Source: Cellulomonas sp. ACRRI
GTDB lineage: Bacteria; Actinomycetota; Actinomycetes; Actinomycetales; Cellulomonadaceae
Assembly: GCF_022346185.1 (NCBI RefSeq)
Contig: NZ_JAKRMS010000004.1
Span: 1 to 64,000 of the forward strand
Direction of reading: 5' to 3'
DNA: 64,000 nt
The notes beneath the pieces are model-generated. The model ran no database searches, was not told the origin of the DNA, and was given only the letters and a program-made list of their open reading frames with translations. The position numbers and the translations under genes were made by a program. This document shows, in pieces, positions 1 through 9,312 of the stretch. Every line of letters begins with the position of its first letter. The stretch's first letter is position 1.

Positions 1-99
1 CCCCGCCTCGGACGCACGCCCGCCCCCGACCTCGCGAGGGGAGACGCCCCGCCGCGTCGGGCGGCCCCACCGGTCGTCCGGCCCGACGTCCCGCGGGTC

Positions 100-1002
100 G
101 TGCGTGCCGCCGGTCTCGCGCCCGACGAGATCCGCCGACGCGTGCGCGACGGGGCTCTCGTCCGGGTGCTCCGCGGCGTCTACGGTGCGCCCGGCCCTTC
201 CGATCCACCGTGGGCCGCGCAGCGGCACGCGCTGCTCGCGCGGGCCGCGGCGCTGCACCTCGTGCTCACGGGCGAGCACTGGTTCAGCCACACGACGGCC
301 GCCGTTCTGTGGGGGTGCGACGTCGCGTCGATCCCGCGTCGGGTGCACGTCACCAGCCTGATCAACCCGCACGTCCGCCGTCGGCAGGACGGCGCTGCGG
401 TCGCCTGGCACTGGACGAGCGCGGCGGACCGGGCCACGGAGGTGAGCCGCGCCCTCACCCTCCCGGTGTCGCCGCTGGAGCGCACCGCGTTCGACTGCGC
501 GGCCACCCTGCCGCCGGGGCCCGGACTCGTGGTGGCCGACTCAGCGCTGCGTGCCGGCGCGGACCGGGTCCTGCTGGCTGAGATCACCGAGCGGGCGGTC
601 GGCCGCCGAGGCGTGCGTCGAGCGCGTGAGGTGCTCCAGCACGCCGACGGCCGGGCGGAGTCGGCCGGCGAGTCGCTGACGAGGTGGGCGGTCATCGCCG
701 CGGGGCTCCCGGCACCGGACCTGCAGGTCGCCGTCGCGACCCGCCTCGGCTGGCGGTGGGTGGACCTGGGATGGCACGCGGAGCGCGTGGCCGTCGAGTT
801 CGACGGGCGGGTCAAGTACGGCCGGGACCGCGCGACCGCGGCCCGAACGGTCTTCGAGGAGAAGCGGCGCCAGGACGCGCTGGAGGACGAGGGCTGGACG
901 GTCGTCCGCGTCACGTGGCCGGACCTCGCGGACCTCGGGACTCTCGGTGACCGCCTCAGCCGCGCCTTCCGCCGCGCGGCTCGGTCCGGCTCGCCGAGAT
1001 AG
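100..1002 (+). CDS. AbiEi-like winged-helix / DUF559 domain protein
   Basis: The N-terminal 30 residues resemble the winged-helix start of AbiEi-type antitoxin proteins (AAGLAPDEIRRRVRDG, then RGVYGAPG). The C-terminal third (roughly residues 215-290) resembles the DUF559 endonuclease-like fold, with VEFDGRVKYG and a later RRQDALEDEGWTVVRVTW stretch. Proteins with this pairing are very common in actinobacteria and their function is not established. GTG 100 is used as start, but the frame stays open back to base 1, so the gene may begin earlier or outside the window. It converges on pknB and its stop codon lies inside a repeated palindromic motif. Confidence 0.7.
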   Translation: MRAAGLAPDEIRRRVRDGALVRVLRGVYGAPGPSDPPWAAQRHALLARAAALHLVLTGEHWFSHTTAAVLWGCDVASIPRRVHVTSLINPHVRRRQDGAAVAWHWTSAADRATEVSRALTLPVSPLERTAFDCAATLPPGPGLVVADSALRAGADRVLLAEITERAVGRRGVRRAREVLQHADGRAESAGESLTRWAVIAAGLPAPDLQVAVATRLGWRWVDLGWHAERVAVEFDGRVKYGRDRATAARTVFEEKRRQDALEDEGWTVVRVTWPDLADLGTLGDRLSRAFRRAARSGSPR

Positions 1003-1065
1003 GGCTTGCGCGCCGAGATAGGGCCTCATAGGGCCCTACGTCGACGCGCGGGTCCTATCTCGGCG
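992..1065. repeat. intergenic GCCGAGATAGG repeat cluster
   Basis: CGCCGAGATAGGGC occurs directly repeated at 992-1005 and 1011-1024, and CCTATCTCGGCG follows inverted at 1054-1065. A perfect 10-bp palindrome TAGGGCCCTA lies between (1029-1038). The first copy includes the TAG stop of the upstream gene. The arms can form a long hairpin between two convergent genes, so it may act as a two-way terminator or be a REP-like element. Confidence 0.6.
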
Positions 1066-1115
1066 CCACGGGCAAGGCGGCGAGGGCCGGGGCCCGGGGC
1101 GGTGCGGGGGGTGGG

Positions 1116-3134
1116 TCAGCCGCCGGTGCCGGCGTTGCCGCCGCCGGTGTTGCCGCCGCCGTTGCCCTCGTTGCCGCCGCCCGTGGGGTTGGGGCCCGAG
1201 GAGAGGGTCAGGGTCACGGTGCTGCCGATCGCGACCTTCGAGCCGACGCGCGGGTCGGACGAGATGACCGTGCCGGCGGGCTGGCTCGACGGGTCGTCCG
1301 AGGACACCGCGTCCACCGTGAGGCCGAGGCCCTGGAGCTGCGCGGTGGCGTCCGCCTCGGACTTGCCGACGATGTCGTTCGGGATGGTCACGGTGGTCGG
1401 GGCCGTGGCGATCGTCAGGTTCACGACGGTCCCCTGCGGCACCAGGCCCGGCGCGCGGTCCTGCCGGATCACGGAGCCGGCGGCCACGTCCGCGCTCTCC
1501 TCGGTCGAGGTGTTCGCCGTGAGCTTGAGGCCGTTGAGCGTCTGCTTGGCGGCGTCCTCGGTCTGGCCGGACAGGTCGGGGAGCTGGACCAGGCCGGAGG
1601 AGATCACGAGCGTCACCGACGACCCCTCGGCGACCGACTGGTTCGCGCCGGGCTCGGTGCCGAGCGCCCGGCCCTCGGGCTGCGCGGGGTTGTCGTCCTC
1701 GCGGACGGAGCCCACGGTGAGGCCCGCGTCGGTGAGCTGCTGCCGCGCCTGGTCCTGGGTGAGCCCCGAGACGTCGGGCACGGTGACGGCGGTCGGCCCC
1801 GTGGACACGAAGAGCGTGACCTCGGAGCCCTCCTCGGCGTCCTCGCCGCCCGCGGGGTCGGTGCGCGTGACGCTGCCCTGGGGCACGTCGGCGCTCGGCT
1901 CCTCCTGGCGGACGACCTCGAACCCGGCGGTCGTCAGGGTGCTGGTCGCGGCGGCCTCGGCCTGGCCCGCGACGGCGGGCACCTCGACCATCCGCACGTC
2001 GGGCTCGCGGTCCTGCATGAGCAGCCAGACGATGCCGCCGACCGCGAGGACCGCGATCACGCTCAGCGTGATCCACAGCCACCGCTTCGACTTCTTCTCC
2101 TCCTCGGGCTCCTCCCCGTCCTGCGTGGGCAGCACGGAGGTCCCGGGGCCGGTGGGCGCCCAGGCGGGCGCGTCGCCGGGCATGACCTGGGTGGCGGCGG
2201 CGTCGGGGGTGAGGACCTGGGTCGCGGCACCGGCGCCGAGCAGCGCGGGCGCCACGGCGGGCGCGGACACGGCGCCGCCGCGGGCGGCGGCCTCGAGGTC
2301 CGCGCGGAACTCGGCGGCGGAGGAGTAGCGGGCGTCCCGCTCCTTGGCCAGCGCCTTCGCGGTGATCCGGTCGAGCACCTCGGGGACGTCGGAGGCGACG
2401 GAGGACGGCGCCGGGGCGATCTCGCGGACGTGCTGGTAGGCCACGGCCACGGGCGAGTCCCCGATGAACGGGGGCCGGCCGGTGAGCAGCTCGAACAGCA
2501 GGCAGCCCGCGGAGTACAGGTCGGAGCGGGCGTCGACGGTCTCGCCGCGGGCCTGCTCGGGCGACAGGTACTGCGCGGTGCCGATGACGGCCTGGGTCTG
2601 CGTCATGGTGGCCGCGGAGTCGGCGACGGCGCGCGCGATGCCGAAGTCCATCACCTTGACCGCGCCCGTGGGGGTCAGCATGACGTTCGCGGGCTTGATG
2701 TCGCGGTGCACGATGCCGGCGTGGTGCGAGTACTCGAGCGCCGACAGCACGCCGGCGGTGATCTCGATGGCCTCCTCGATCGGCACGGCCTGCCCGTCGC
2801 GGAGGATGTCGCGGACCGTGTGGCCCTCGACGTACTCCATGACGATGAACGGCACGTGCGCGGTCGCACCGGTCGGCTCGGTGTAGACGTCCTCGCCGGT
2901 GTCGTACACGGCGACGATGGACGGGTGGTTGAGCCCGGCGGCGGCCTGCGCCTCGCGGCGGAACCGCGCCTGGAACGACGGGTCGCGCGCGAGGTCGGAG
3001 CGCAGGATCTTGATCGCCACGGTGCGCCCGAGGCGCGTGTCGTGCCCGATGTGCACCTCGGCCATGCCACCGCGGCCGATGAGCTCACCGACCTCGTACC
3101 GTCCGGCGAGGATCCGGGATCCGTCGTCCACCAC
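1116..3134 (-). CDS. pknB: serine/threonine kinase PknB with four PASTA domains
   Basis: Membrane Ser/Thr kinase that senses peptidoglycan fragments and phosphorylates growth and division proteins. The kinase domain covers residues 12-275: P-loop GRGGMAEV, Lys42, catalytic HRDIKPAN with Asp145, and DFG with Asp163. A single membrane segment near 350-370 is followed by four PASTA repeats (from about 377, 443, 511 and 577) and a Gly/Asn-rich tail. The GTG start shares one base with the pknA stop, so translation is probably coupled. It is the last gene of the seven-gene operon. At 672 aa it has the usual PknB length. Confidence 0.95.
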   Translation of the reverse strand: MVDDGSRILAGRYEVGELIGRGGMAEVHIGHDTRLGRTVAIKILRSDLARDPSFQARFRREAQAAAGLNHPSIVAVYDTGEDVYTEPTGATAHVPFIVMEYVEGHTVRDILRDGQAVPIEEAIEITAGVLSALEYSHHAGIVHRDIKPANVMLTPTGAVKVMDFGIARAVADSAATMTQTQAVIGTAQYLSPEQARGETVDARSDLYSAGCLLFELLTGRPPFIGDSPVAVAYQHVREIAPAPSSVASDVPEVLDRITAKALAKERDARYSSAAEFRADLEAAARGGAVSAPAVAPALLGAGAATQVLTPDAAATQVMPGDAPAWAPTGPGTSVLPTQDGEEPEEEKKSKRWLWITLSVIAVLAVGGIVWLLMQDREPDVRMVEVPAVAGQAEAAATSTLTTAGFEVVRQEEPSADVPQGSVTRTDPAGGEDAEEGSEVTLFVSTGPTAVTVPDVSGLTQDQARQQLTDAGLTVGSVREDDNPAQPEGRALGTEPGANQSVAEGSSVTLVISSGLVQLPDLSGQTEDAAKQTLNGLKLTANTSTEESADVAAGSVIRQDRAPGLVPQGTVVNLTIATAPTTVTIPNDIVGKSEADATAQLQGLGLTVDAVSSDDPSSQPAGTVISSDPRVGSKVAIGSTVTLTLSSGPNPTGGGNEGNGGGNTGGGNAGTGG

Positions 3135-4525
3135 TAGGCGTCCTTCGCTGTCGTCGTCTGCGCGTCCGGCGCGGCTGCGCCGGACTGTGCTCGCCAGATC
3201 ATCCCACCCTCGGCGGCCGCCCGGGTGTACTCGCCGGTACCCACGGGGGCGAGCGATCCCGTGTCCCCGGTCAGGCGGTCGGCCAGCGCGGCCCCCAGGA
3301 GCGCCACCACGAGCACGGCGAGCGCCAGGAGCGGCCAGCGGACGTGGAACCGCCCGCCGCCGCCCGGCTGCACGCGGGCGTGCGCCCGGGTGGTCGGGTT
3401 GCTGTGCGCGCCCCCGCGGCCCGCGGTCGCGCGGTAGGTCGGTGCGGCGGCACCGGGGCCGGTGGTCGGCCGCCCGGTCCGGGGGTCGAACGAGGGCGGC
3501 GCCCCGGTGGCCCCGGCGTGGACGGGCGCGGCCGAGCCGCGCACCCGCATGGCCCCGGCGTCGCTGGGCCGGGAGCCGGTCACGCCGCGCGCGGGGGAGT
3601 CCCCGCCGCGCGCACCCGCGCCGGTCCCGGCGGCGGCGCGGGTCCCGCCCGCGGACGACGCCGCCCGCCCGGGCACGATCGACACCGGCGGGCTGCCCCC
3701 GGCGGGGGTGTGCGGGACGAGCGCGTCGAACAGGTCGGCCAGCTCCTCGGCGGTCCGCGGCCGGTCGGCGGGGTCCTTGGCGAGCAGCCGCATGACGAGC
3801 CGGGCGATCTGCCGGTCGACCGACGGCGGGAGCGGCGGCACCGGGGTGTTCACGTGGGCGACCGCGATGTCGACGGCGGTCGGCCCGGTGAACGGCCGGT
3901 GCCCGACCAGCGCCTCGTAGGCCACGATCCCGAGCGCGTACATGTCGGACGCCGCCGTGGCGGGGCCGCCGACGGCCTGCTCGGGGGAGAGGTACTGCGC
4001 GGTGCCCATCACCATGCCGGTGGCGGTCATCGGGACCTGGTTGCTGGACAGCGAGACGCCGAAGTCGGTGATCTTCACCTTGCCGGTGGGCGTGATGAGG
4101 ATGTTGCCGGGCTTGACGTCGCGGTGCACCACGCCGGCCTCGTGGGCCGCGTGCAGGGCGCGCGCGGTCTGGGCGAGGATCGGCAGCAGCCGGCGCGGGG
4201 GCAGCACCGGCTCGCGCTCGAGCAGGTCGCTCATGGGCTCGCCGAGGACGAGCTCCATCGCGAGGAACGCGGAGCCGTCCTGCTCGCCGTAGTCGAACAG
4301 CGCGGCGATGCCGGAGTGCGACAGGCTGCCGGCGTTGCGGGCCTCGGTGCGGAACCGCTCGAGGAAGCCGGTGTCGCCGGCGTACTCCTCGCGGAGCACC
4401 TTGATGGCGATGTCCCGGGCGAGGGACTGGTCGTGCGCGGCCCAGACCTCGCCCATGCCGCCGACGGCGATCTGGCGGGTCAGCCGGTAGCGGCCGCCGA
4501 GGACGACGCCGGGTGCGGGCCTCAC
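3134..4525 (-). CDS. pknA: serine/threonine kinase PknA
   Basis: Ser/Thr kinase of 463 aa with kinase domain at about residues 9-270 (GGMGEVW P-loop, IKVL, HRDVKPGN, DFG, GTAQYLSPEQA). A low-complexity Pro/Gly/Ala linker follows, then one membrane segment near residues 400-425 and a short outer tail without PASTA repeats, as in mycobacterial PknA. The GTG start overlaps the pbpA stop in GTGA; the frame stays open further upstream, but that stretch lies entirely over pbpA in another frame. It belongs to the same operon as pknB and the phosphatase pstP, which reverses these kinases. Confidence 0.93.
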   Translation of the reverse strand: MRPAPGVVLGGRYRLTRQIAVGGMGEVWAAHDQSLARDIAIKVLREEYAGDTGFLERFRTEARNAGSLSHSGIAALFDYGEQDGSAFLAMELVLGEPMSDLLEREPVLPPRRLLPILAQTARALHAAHEAGVVHRDVKPGNILITPTGKVKITDFGVSLSSNQVPMTATGMVMGTAQYLSPEQAVGGPATAASDMYALGIVAYEALVGHRPFTGPTAVDIAVAHVNTPVPPLPPSVDRQIARLVMRLLAKDPADRPRTAEELADLFDALVPHTPAGGSPPVSIVPGRAASSAGGTRAAAGTGAGARGGDSPARGVTGSRPSDAGAMRVRGSAAPVHAGATGAPPSFDPRTGRPTTGPGAAAPTYRATAGRGGAHSNPTTRAHARVQPGGGGRFHVRWPLLALAVLVVALLGAALADRLTGDTGSLAPVGTGEYTRAAAEGGMIWRAQSGAAAPDAQTTTAKDA

Positions 4526-5979
4526 TGGTTGATCACCGCCTCCATGACGGCCTTGGCGATCGGAGCGGCGACCCGGCCGCCGGTGGCCTCGGAGCCGACG
4601 GAGCCGCCGTGCTCGACGATGACCGCGACGGCGACCTGCGGGTCGTCGGCGGGCGCGAAGCCGGTGAACCAGGCGTGCGGGGCGTCGCCCTCGACGCCGG
4701 TCTGCGCCGTGCCGGTCTTGCCGGCGACCTGGACGCCCGGGATCTGCGCGGAGGTGCCGGAGCCGGACTGCACGACGCCGACCATCATGTCGGTCAGCTG
4801 CTGCGCGGTGGTGGCGGAGACGGCCTGGGACAGCTCGGTGGGCTCGGCCTCGCTGACGACGTCGAGGTTGGCGGTGCGGACCGTCTGCACGAGGTACGGC
4901 GTCATGACCGTGCCGCCGTTGGCGATCCCGGCGGCGACCATCGCCATCTGCACCGGCGTCGCCCGGACGGACTCCTGCCCGATCGCGGACAGCGCGGTCT
5001 GGGCGTCGTCCAGGTCGTCGGGGTACTGCGACGCCGCGACACGCATCGGCACGGTCAGGTCGGTCTGCCCGAAGCCGAACTTCTCCGCCTGGGCCCGGAT
5101 CGCGTCGTCCCCGAGGTCGACCCCGAGCGACGCGAAGGCGGTGTTGCAGGAGATGCGCAGGGCGTCGGCGAGGGTGGTCTGCTGGTTCGCGCCGCAGGAC
5201 GAGCCGCCGAAGTTCGGCAGCGTCGTCCGGGTGCCGGGCAGCGTGTAGACGTCGGGGGCGGACAGCACGGACTCCGGGGTGTAGCCGCCGGACTCGAGCG
5301 CGGCGGCGGCGGTCACCAGCTTGAACGTGGACCCGGGCGGGTAGTTCTCGCTGGTGGTGGCGTTGATCAGCGGGTCGCCGTCGGCCGCGAGCAGCTGCTG
5401 GTACGCGGCGTTCGCCGCCGTGGTGTCGTGCGTGGCCAGGGCGTTCGGGTCGAAGCCCGGTGTCGACACCATCGCGAGGATCCGGCCGGTCGACGGCTCG
5501 ACCGCCACGACCGCGCCCTGCTGGCCGTCGATCGCGTCGTACGCCGCCTGCTGCGCCGCCGGGTCGAGGGTGAGCTCGATCGACGAGCCCTGGGGCTGCG
5601 CGCCGGTGATCAGGTCCTGGATCCGCGACCAGAACAGCGAGTCGGCCTGGCCGGTGAGCACGTCGTTCATGGCCCGCTCGAGCTGCGAGCCGCCGTTCAC
5701 GACGGAGTAGAAGCCGGTCACCGTCGAGTAGAGCTCGGCCTGGCTGTAGGAGCGCTGGAAGCCGAAGGGGTCGTCCACGGGCGTCGACTGCGCGATCGGC
5801 TGGCCGGCCACGATGATCGGACCGCGCGGCTTGCCGTACTCCCGGTACAGGGTCCGCACGTTGCGGGAGTCGTTGTTCAGCGCGGAGGCCTGGCCGAACT
5901 GCACCCAGGTGGTGCCGGCCAGCAGGGCCAGGAACATGACGACGACGACGGTCGCCAGGCGGCGGAGGGCGGTGTTCAC
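4522..5979 (-). CDS. pbpA: class B penicillin-binding protein PbpA
   Basis: Peptidoglycan transpeptidase that partners with the RodA/FtsW-type polymerase encoded just upstream. One N-terminal membrane anchor (residues 9-24) leads into a dimerisation region and a transpeptidase domain. The three active-site motifs are present: STFK (Ser217), SCN (277-279) and KTG (421-423). At 485 aa it matches actinobacterial PbpA. The GTG start overlaps the rodA stop by four bases. Confidence 0.94.
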   Translation of the reverse strand: MNTALRRLATVVVVMFLALLAGTTWVQFGQASALNNDSRNVRTLYREYGKPRGPIIVAGQPIAQSTPVDDPFGFQRSYSQAELYSTVTGFYSVVNGGSQLERAMNDVLTGQADSLFWSRIQDLITGAQPQGSSIELTLDPAAQQAAYDAIDGQQGAVVAVEPSTGRILAMVSTPGFDPNALATHDTTAANAAYQQLLAADGDPLINATTSENYPPGSTFKLVTAAAALESGGYTPESVLSAPDVYTLPGTRTTLPNFGGSSCGANQQTTLADALRISCNTAFASLGVDLGDDAIRAQAEKFGFGQTDLTVPMRVAASQYPDDLDDAQTALSAIGQESVRATPVQMAMVAAGIANGGTVMTPYLVQTVRTANLDVVSEAEPTELSQAVSATTAQQLTDMMVGVVQSGSGTSAQIPGVQVAGKTGTAQTGVEGDAPHAWFTGFAPADDPQVAVAVIVEHGGSVGSEATGGRVAAPIAKAVMEAVINQ

Positions 5980-7451
5980 GCGCGGCCACCTCCGGAGGTG
6001 CGGCGCAGCTGCTCGGTGGGCTGGTCGTCACCGGCGACGGCGACGGGGTTGCGGGCGTCCTCGTCGAGCGGCAGGCCGCCGGCCGGGGTCGACAGCAGCT
6101 CGCCGCCGGGCTCGGGCGCGGGGCGCCGGGCGTCGTCGGAGATCCGCAGCAGCAGCGCGGCGACGATCCAGTTGGCGAGGAGCGAGGAGCCGCCGTAGGC
6201 GAGGAACGGCGTGGTCAGGCCGGTCAGCGGGATGATCCGCGTGATGCCGCCCACGACGACGAAGCACTGGAACGCGATGACGAACGCGAGGCCGGCCGCG
6301 AGGAGCTTGCCGAACCCGTCGCGGACGCCGATCGCGGTGCGCAGGCCGCGCTGGCACAGCACCAGGTAGATCGTGAGGATCGCCATCAGGCCGGTCAGGC
6401 CGAGCTCCTCGCCGAGGGACGCGATGATGAAGTCCGACTCGGCGAACGGCACCAGGTCCGGGCGGCCCTGCCCCCACCCGGTGCCGAACAGCCCGCCGCT
6501 GGCCAGGCCGAACAGCCCGCGCACGAGCTGGCCGGAGCCGCCCGGGGACCGCTCGAAGACGTCCTGGTCGAGCGCGTGCAGCCAGATGTGGAAGCGGGCG
6601 GCGACGTGGCCGAACGTGGCCGTCGCGACGGCCACACCGCCGGCGAACATCAGCATGCCGATGACGATCCAGGACAGCCGCTCGGTCGCGACGTAGAGCA
6701 TGGCCACGAACAGGCCGAACAGCAGCAGGGACGTGCCGAGGTCGCTCTGCAGCACCAGGACGGCGATGGAGGCGGCCCAGACGACGACGATCGGCCCGAG
6801 GTCGCGGAGCCGGGGGAGCTGCAGGCCGAGCACCTTGGGCCCCGCCAGCGCGAGCGTGTCGCGGTGCGTGACGAGGTAGCCGGCGAAGAACACGGCCAGC
6901 GCGATCTTGGCGAGCTCGGCGGGCTGCAGGGAGAACCCGAGCGCGCGGATCCAGATGCGCGCGCCGTTGATCGTCACGCCGAGGCCCGGGACCAGCGGCA
7001 GCACGATCAGCACGAGGCCGACCACCATCGCGGTGTAGGTGTAGCGGCGCAGCGTGCGGTGGTCGCGCAGCACGACCAGCACCACGCAGGCCAGCACGAC
7101 GGAGATCGCCGACCACGCGAGCTGCTTGCCGGCGAACATCTCCGTGCCGCCGCGGGCCTCGCGGGCCAGGTCGATGCGGTAGATCATCGCGAGCCCGATG
7201 CCGTTCAGCGCGATCACCGACGGCAGGATCACCGGGTCCGCGTAGGGCGCGCGCCAGCGCAGCACGAGGTGCACGACCAGGGCCAGGCCCGCGAGGCCGG
7301 CGCCGTAGCCCAGCACGTCGGCCGGCAGCTCGTCGGTCGCGCCGATCCCGACCAGCGCGTACGCCGCGATCGCGATCGCCAGGGCCAGCACCAGCAGGGC
7401 CAGCTCGGTGCCGCGGCCCGCGCGTACGCGGTGCGCCTCCACCGTCGCCAT
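5976..7451 (-). CDS. rodA: RodA/FtsW-family peptidoglycan polymerase
   Basis: Integral membrane SEDS glycosyltransferase of 491 aa that polymerises lipid II with its partner PBP. The sequence is almost entirely hydrophobic helices, with extra N-terminal segments typical of actinobacterial RodA and the conserved region GITRIIPLTGLTTPFLAYGG near the C-terminus. A short cytosolic tail follows. ATG 7451 overlaps the pstP stop in TGATG. Its position between pstP and pbpA is the standard actinobacterial order. Confidence 0.93.
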   Translation of the reverse strand: MATVEAHRVRAGRGTELALLVLALAIAIAAYALVGIGATDELPADVLGYGAGLAGLALVVHLVLRWRAPYADPVILPSVIALNGIGLAMIYRIDLAREARGGTEMFAGKQLAWSAISVVLACVVLVVLRDHRTLRRYTYTAMVVGLVLIVLPLVPGLGVTINGARIWIRALGFSLQPAELAKIALAVFFAGYLVTHRDTLALAGPKVLGLQLPRLRDLGPIVVVWAASIAVLVLQSDLGTSLLLFGLFVAMLYVATERLSWIVIGMLMFAGGVAVATATFGHVAARFHIWLHALDQDVFERSPGGSGQLVRGLFGLASGGLFGTGWGQGRPDLVPFAESDFIIASLGEELGLTGLMAILTIYLVLCQRGLRTAIGVRDGFGKLLAAGLAFVIAFQCFVVVGGITRIIPLTGLTTPFLAYGGSSLLANWIVAALLLRISDDARRPAPEPGGELLSTPAGGLPLDEDARNPVAVAGDDQPTEQLRRTSGGGRA

Positions 7452-8782
7452 CAGGGACCCGCCGGGGGCGCGGTCGCGCCGGGAGCGGCCGCCGGGCCGG
7501 GCGTGGCCGTCGGGGTCGGTGTCGGGCTCGGCTCCGGCTCGGCGTCCTCCGCCAGCGTGGCCACCCGCTCGCGGGCGTCCGCCAGCGTCGCGGTGTGGAT
7601 GGTCTGCTCCAGGCGCTCGCGCACGAAGGCGGGCAGGTCGTCGACGACGACGTCGCTGGTCTCCACGACCTCGGAGAAGGAGACCGGGCCGACCGACTGC
7701 GGGATGCCGCGGTAGATGGCGACGACCTCGCCGTCCACGCCGACGTAGTACTGGGTCTGCGTCCAGCGGTAGAAGCCGAACGCGCCGGCAGCGAGCAGCA
7801 CGGCCGCGAGCAGGCCCAGCACGACGCGGCGCGCCCGGCGCCGCCGGCGGCGCCGGTGCTCCTCGGGGTCGTCCTCCTCGTCGTCACCCGCGTCGACCAC
7901 GGCGACTCCGCCGCCGGGGGTGCTGGCCTGGCGGGACAGCTCGGCCGCCCGTGCGGCCGGTCCGTCCTGGGCCGCGGTCGGGCGGTTGCGGGACACGGCC
8001 GCCGAGCCGACGACCACCGCGTTCGTGGTGGGCCCGGCGCCGTCGCGCACGTCGTTCAGCTCCAGCACGTCGGCGACGACGACCGTGACGTTGTCGCCGC
8101 CGCCCGCGCGCAGCGCGAGCTGGACCAGGCGCTCGGCGCAGGTGTCGACGTCCGGCAGCTCGTACAGCGTCCGGGCGATCGTCTCGCCGCTGACGAAGCC
8201 CGACAGCCCGTCGGAGCACAGCAGCCAGCGGTCGCCGGCGCGCGCCTCGCGGACGGACAGGTCGGGGGCGATGTCGACGTCGAAGTCGCCGAGCACCCGC
8301 ATGACCACGGAGCGCTGGGGGTGCGTCTCCGCCTCCTCGGGCGTGATCTTCCCGGTGTTGACCAGGTGCTGGACGAACGTGTGGTCGGTCGTGACCTGGG
8401 TCAGCACGCCGTCGCGGAGCAGGTAGCCGCGGGAGTCGCCGAGGTGCACCATCGCGAGCTTGTTGCCGGCGCGCAGGATCGCCGTGACCGTCGTCCCCAT
8501 GCCGGCGAGCTCGGGGTTGGACTCCGAGCGGCTGATGATCTCCTCGCGGGCCTCCTCGAGCGCGCGCTCCAGCTCGTCCAGCGCGTCGTCGGGGCCGTGC
8601 GACTCGCCGTCCAGGGGCGCGAGCGCCGCGATCGCCACGGACGACGCGACGTCGCCGCCGGCGTGCCCGCCCATGCCGTCCGCGACCACCAGCAGGTGCG
8701 GCCCGGCGTACGCCGAGTCCTGGTTGTTCGACCGGACCAGTCCGACGTCGGACCGGGCGGCGTACCGCAGCGCGATGCCCAC
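7451..8782 (-). CDS. pstP: PP2C-type phosphatase PstP
   Basis: Metal-dependent Ser/Thr protein phosphatase that reverses PknA/PknB phosphorylation. The PP2C domain fills roughly residues 1-235 and shows ADGMGGHAGG, GMGTT, LGDSRGYL, SDGLSGF and GGDNVTVV, which carry the metal-binding aspartates. A basic linker precedes one membrane helix near residue 310 and an outer tail ending in a Pro/Ala-rich stretch. GTG 8782 is chosen because it follows a GGGG ribosome site just after the fhaB stop. That gives 443 aa; the frame continues upstream only through fhaB. Confidence 0.93.
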   Translation of the reverse strand: MGIALRYAARSDVGLVRSNNQDSAYAGPHLLVVADGMGGHAGGDVASSVAIAALAPLDGESHGPDDALDELERALEEAREEIISRSESNPELAGMGTTVTAILRAGNKLAMVHLGDSRGYLLRDGVLTQVTTDHTFVQHLVNTGKITPEEAETHPQRSVVMRVLGDFDVDIAPDLSVREARAGDRWLLCSDGLSGFVSGETIARTLYELPDVDTCAERLVQLALRAGGGDNVTVVVADVLELNDVRDGAGPTTNAVVVGSAAVSRNRPTAAQDGPAARAAELSRQASTPGGGVAVVDAGDDEEDDPEEHRRRRRRRARRVVLGLLAAVLLAAGAFGFYRWTQTQYYVGVDGEVVAIYRGIPQSVGPVSFSEVVETSDVVVDDLPAFVRERLEQTIHTATLADARERVATLAEDAEPEPSPTPTPTATPGPAAAPGATAPPAGP

Positions 8783-8790
8783 GATCCCCG

Positions 8791-9291
8791 CTACCCCTGC
8801 AGCTCGAGGACGCTCTGGCCGATGCGGATCTGCGCACCGGGGCGGACCTGGACCGCGGAGGTCACCTTCTGGTCGTCGAGGAACGTGCCGTTGGTGGACC
8901 CCATGTCCTCGACCAGCCACTGGCCGCCCTCGGGGTACACCCGGGCGTGCCGGGAGGACGAGTAGTCGTCGTCCAGCACCAGCGTGCAGGAGGGCGCGCG
9001 GCCGATCAGCACCGCGGTCGACCCGAGCGGCAGGGTGGTGCCGCGCAGGGGACCCTCGGTCACGACCAGGCGGGTCGGGCCGGCGCGCCGGCCGCGTCCG
9101 CGCTCGGGGGCGGGCGCCGGGGACGGCGTGGTGGCGGGACCGGCGGCCGGGGCCGCGGCCCGCGGCTTGCGGCGGGTCGTGATCCGGGTCCCGTACAGGT
9201 CGCGGCGCAGCACCCCGATCGCGGACAGCACGAAGGCCCACAGGAGCACGAGGTAGCCCAGGCGGAGCAGGGTGACCGTCAGCTCACTCAT
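8791..9291 (-). CDS. fhaB: FHA-domain membrane protein FhaB (FipA)
   Basis: The 166-aa protein has an N-terminal hydrophobic segment (residues 8-25) and a C-terminal FHA phosphothreonine-binding domain. The FHA landmarks are IGRAPSC, SSSRHARVY and GSTNGTFLDD. In mycobacteria FhaB reads PknA/PknB phosphorylation and helps link the kinases to the division machinery. The gene ends 8 bp before the pstP start and follows fhaA by 21 bp, so it sits mid-operon. Confidence 0.92.
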   Translation of the reverse strand: MSELTVTLLRLGYLVLLWAFVLSAIGVLRRDLYGTRITTRRKPRAAAPAAGPATTPSPAPAPERGRGRRAGPTRLVVTEGPLRGTTLPLGSTAVLIGRAPSCTLVLDDDYSSSRHARVYPEGGQWLVEDMGSTNGTFLDDQKVTSAVQVRPGAQIRIGQSVLELQG

Positions 9292-9312
9292 GCGTGCCTT
9301 GCGTGCCGTGAC

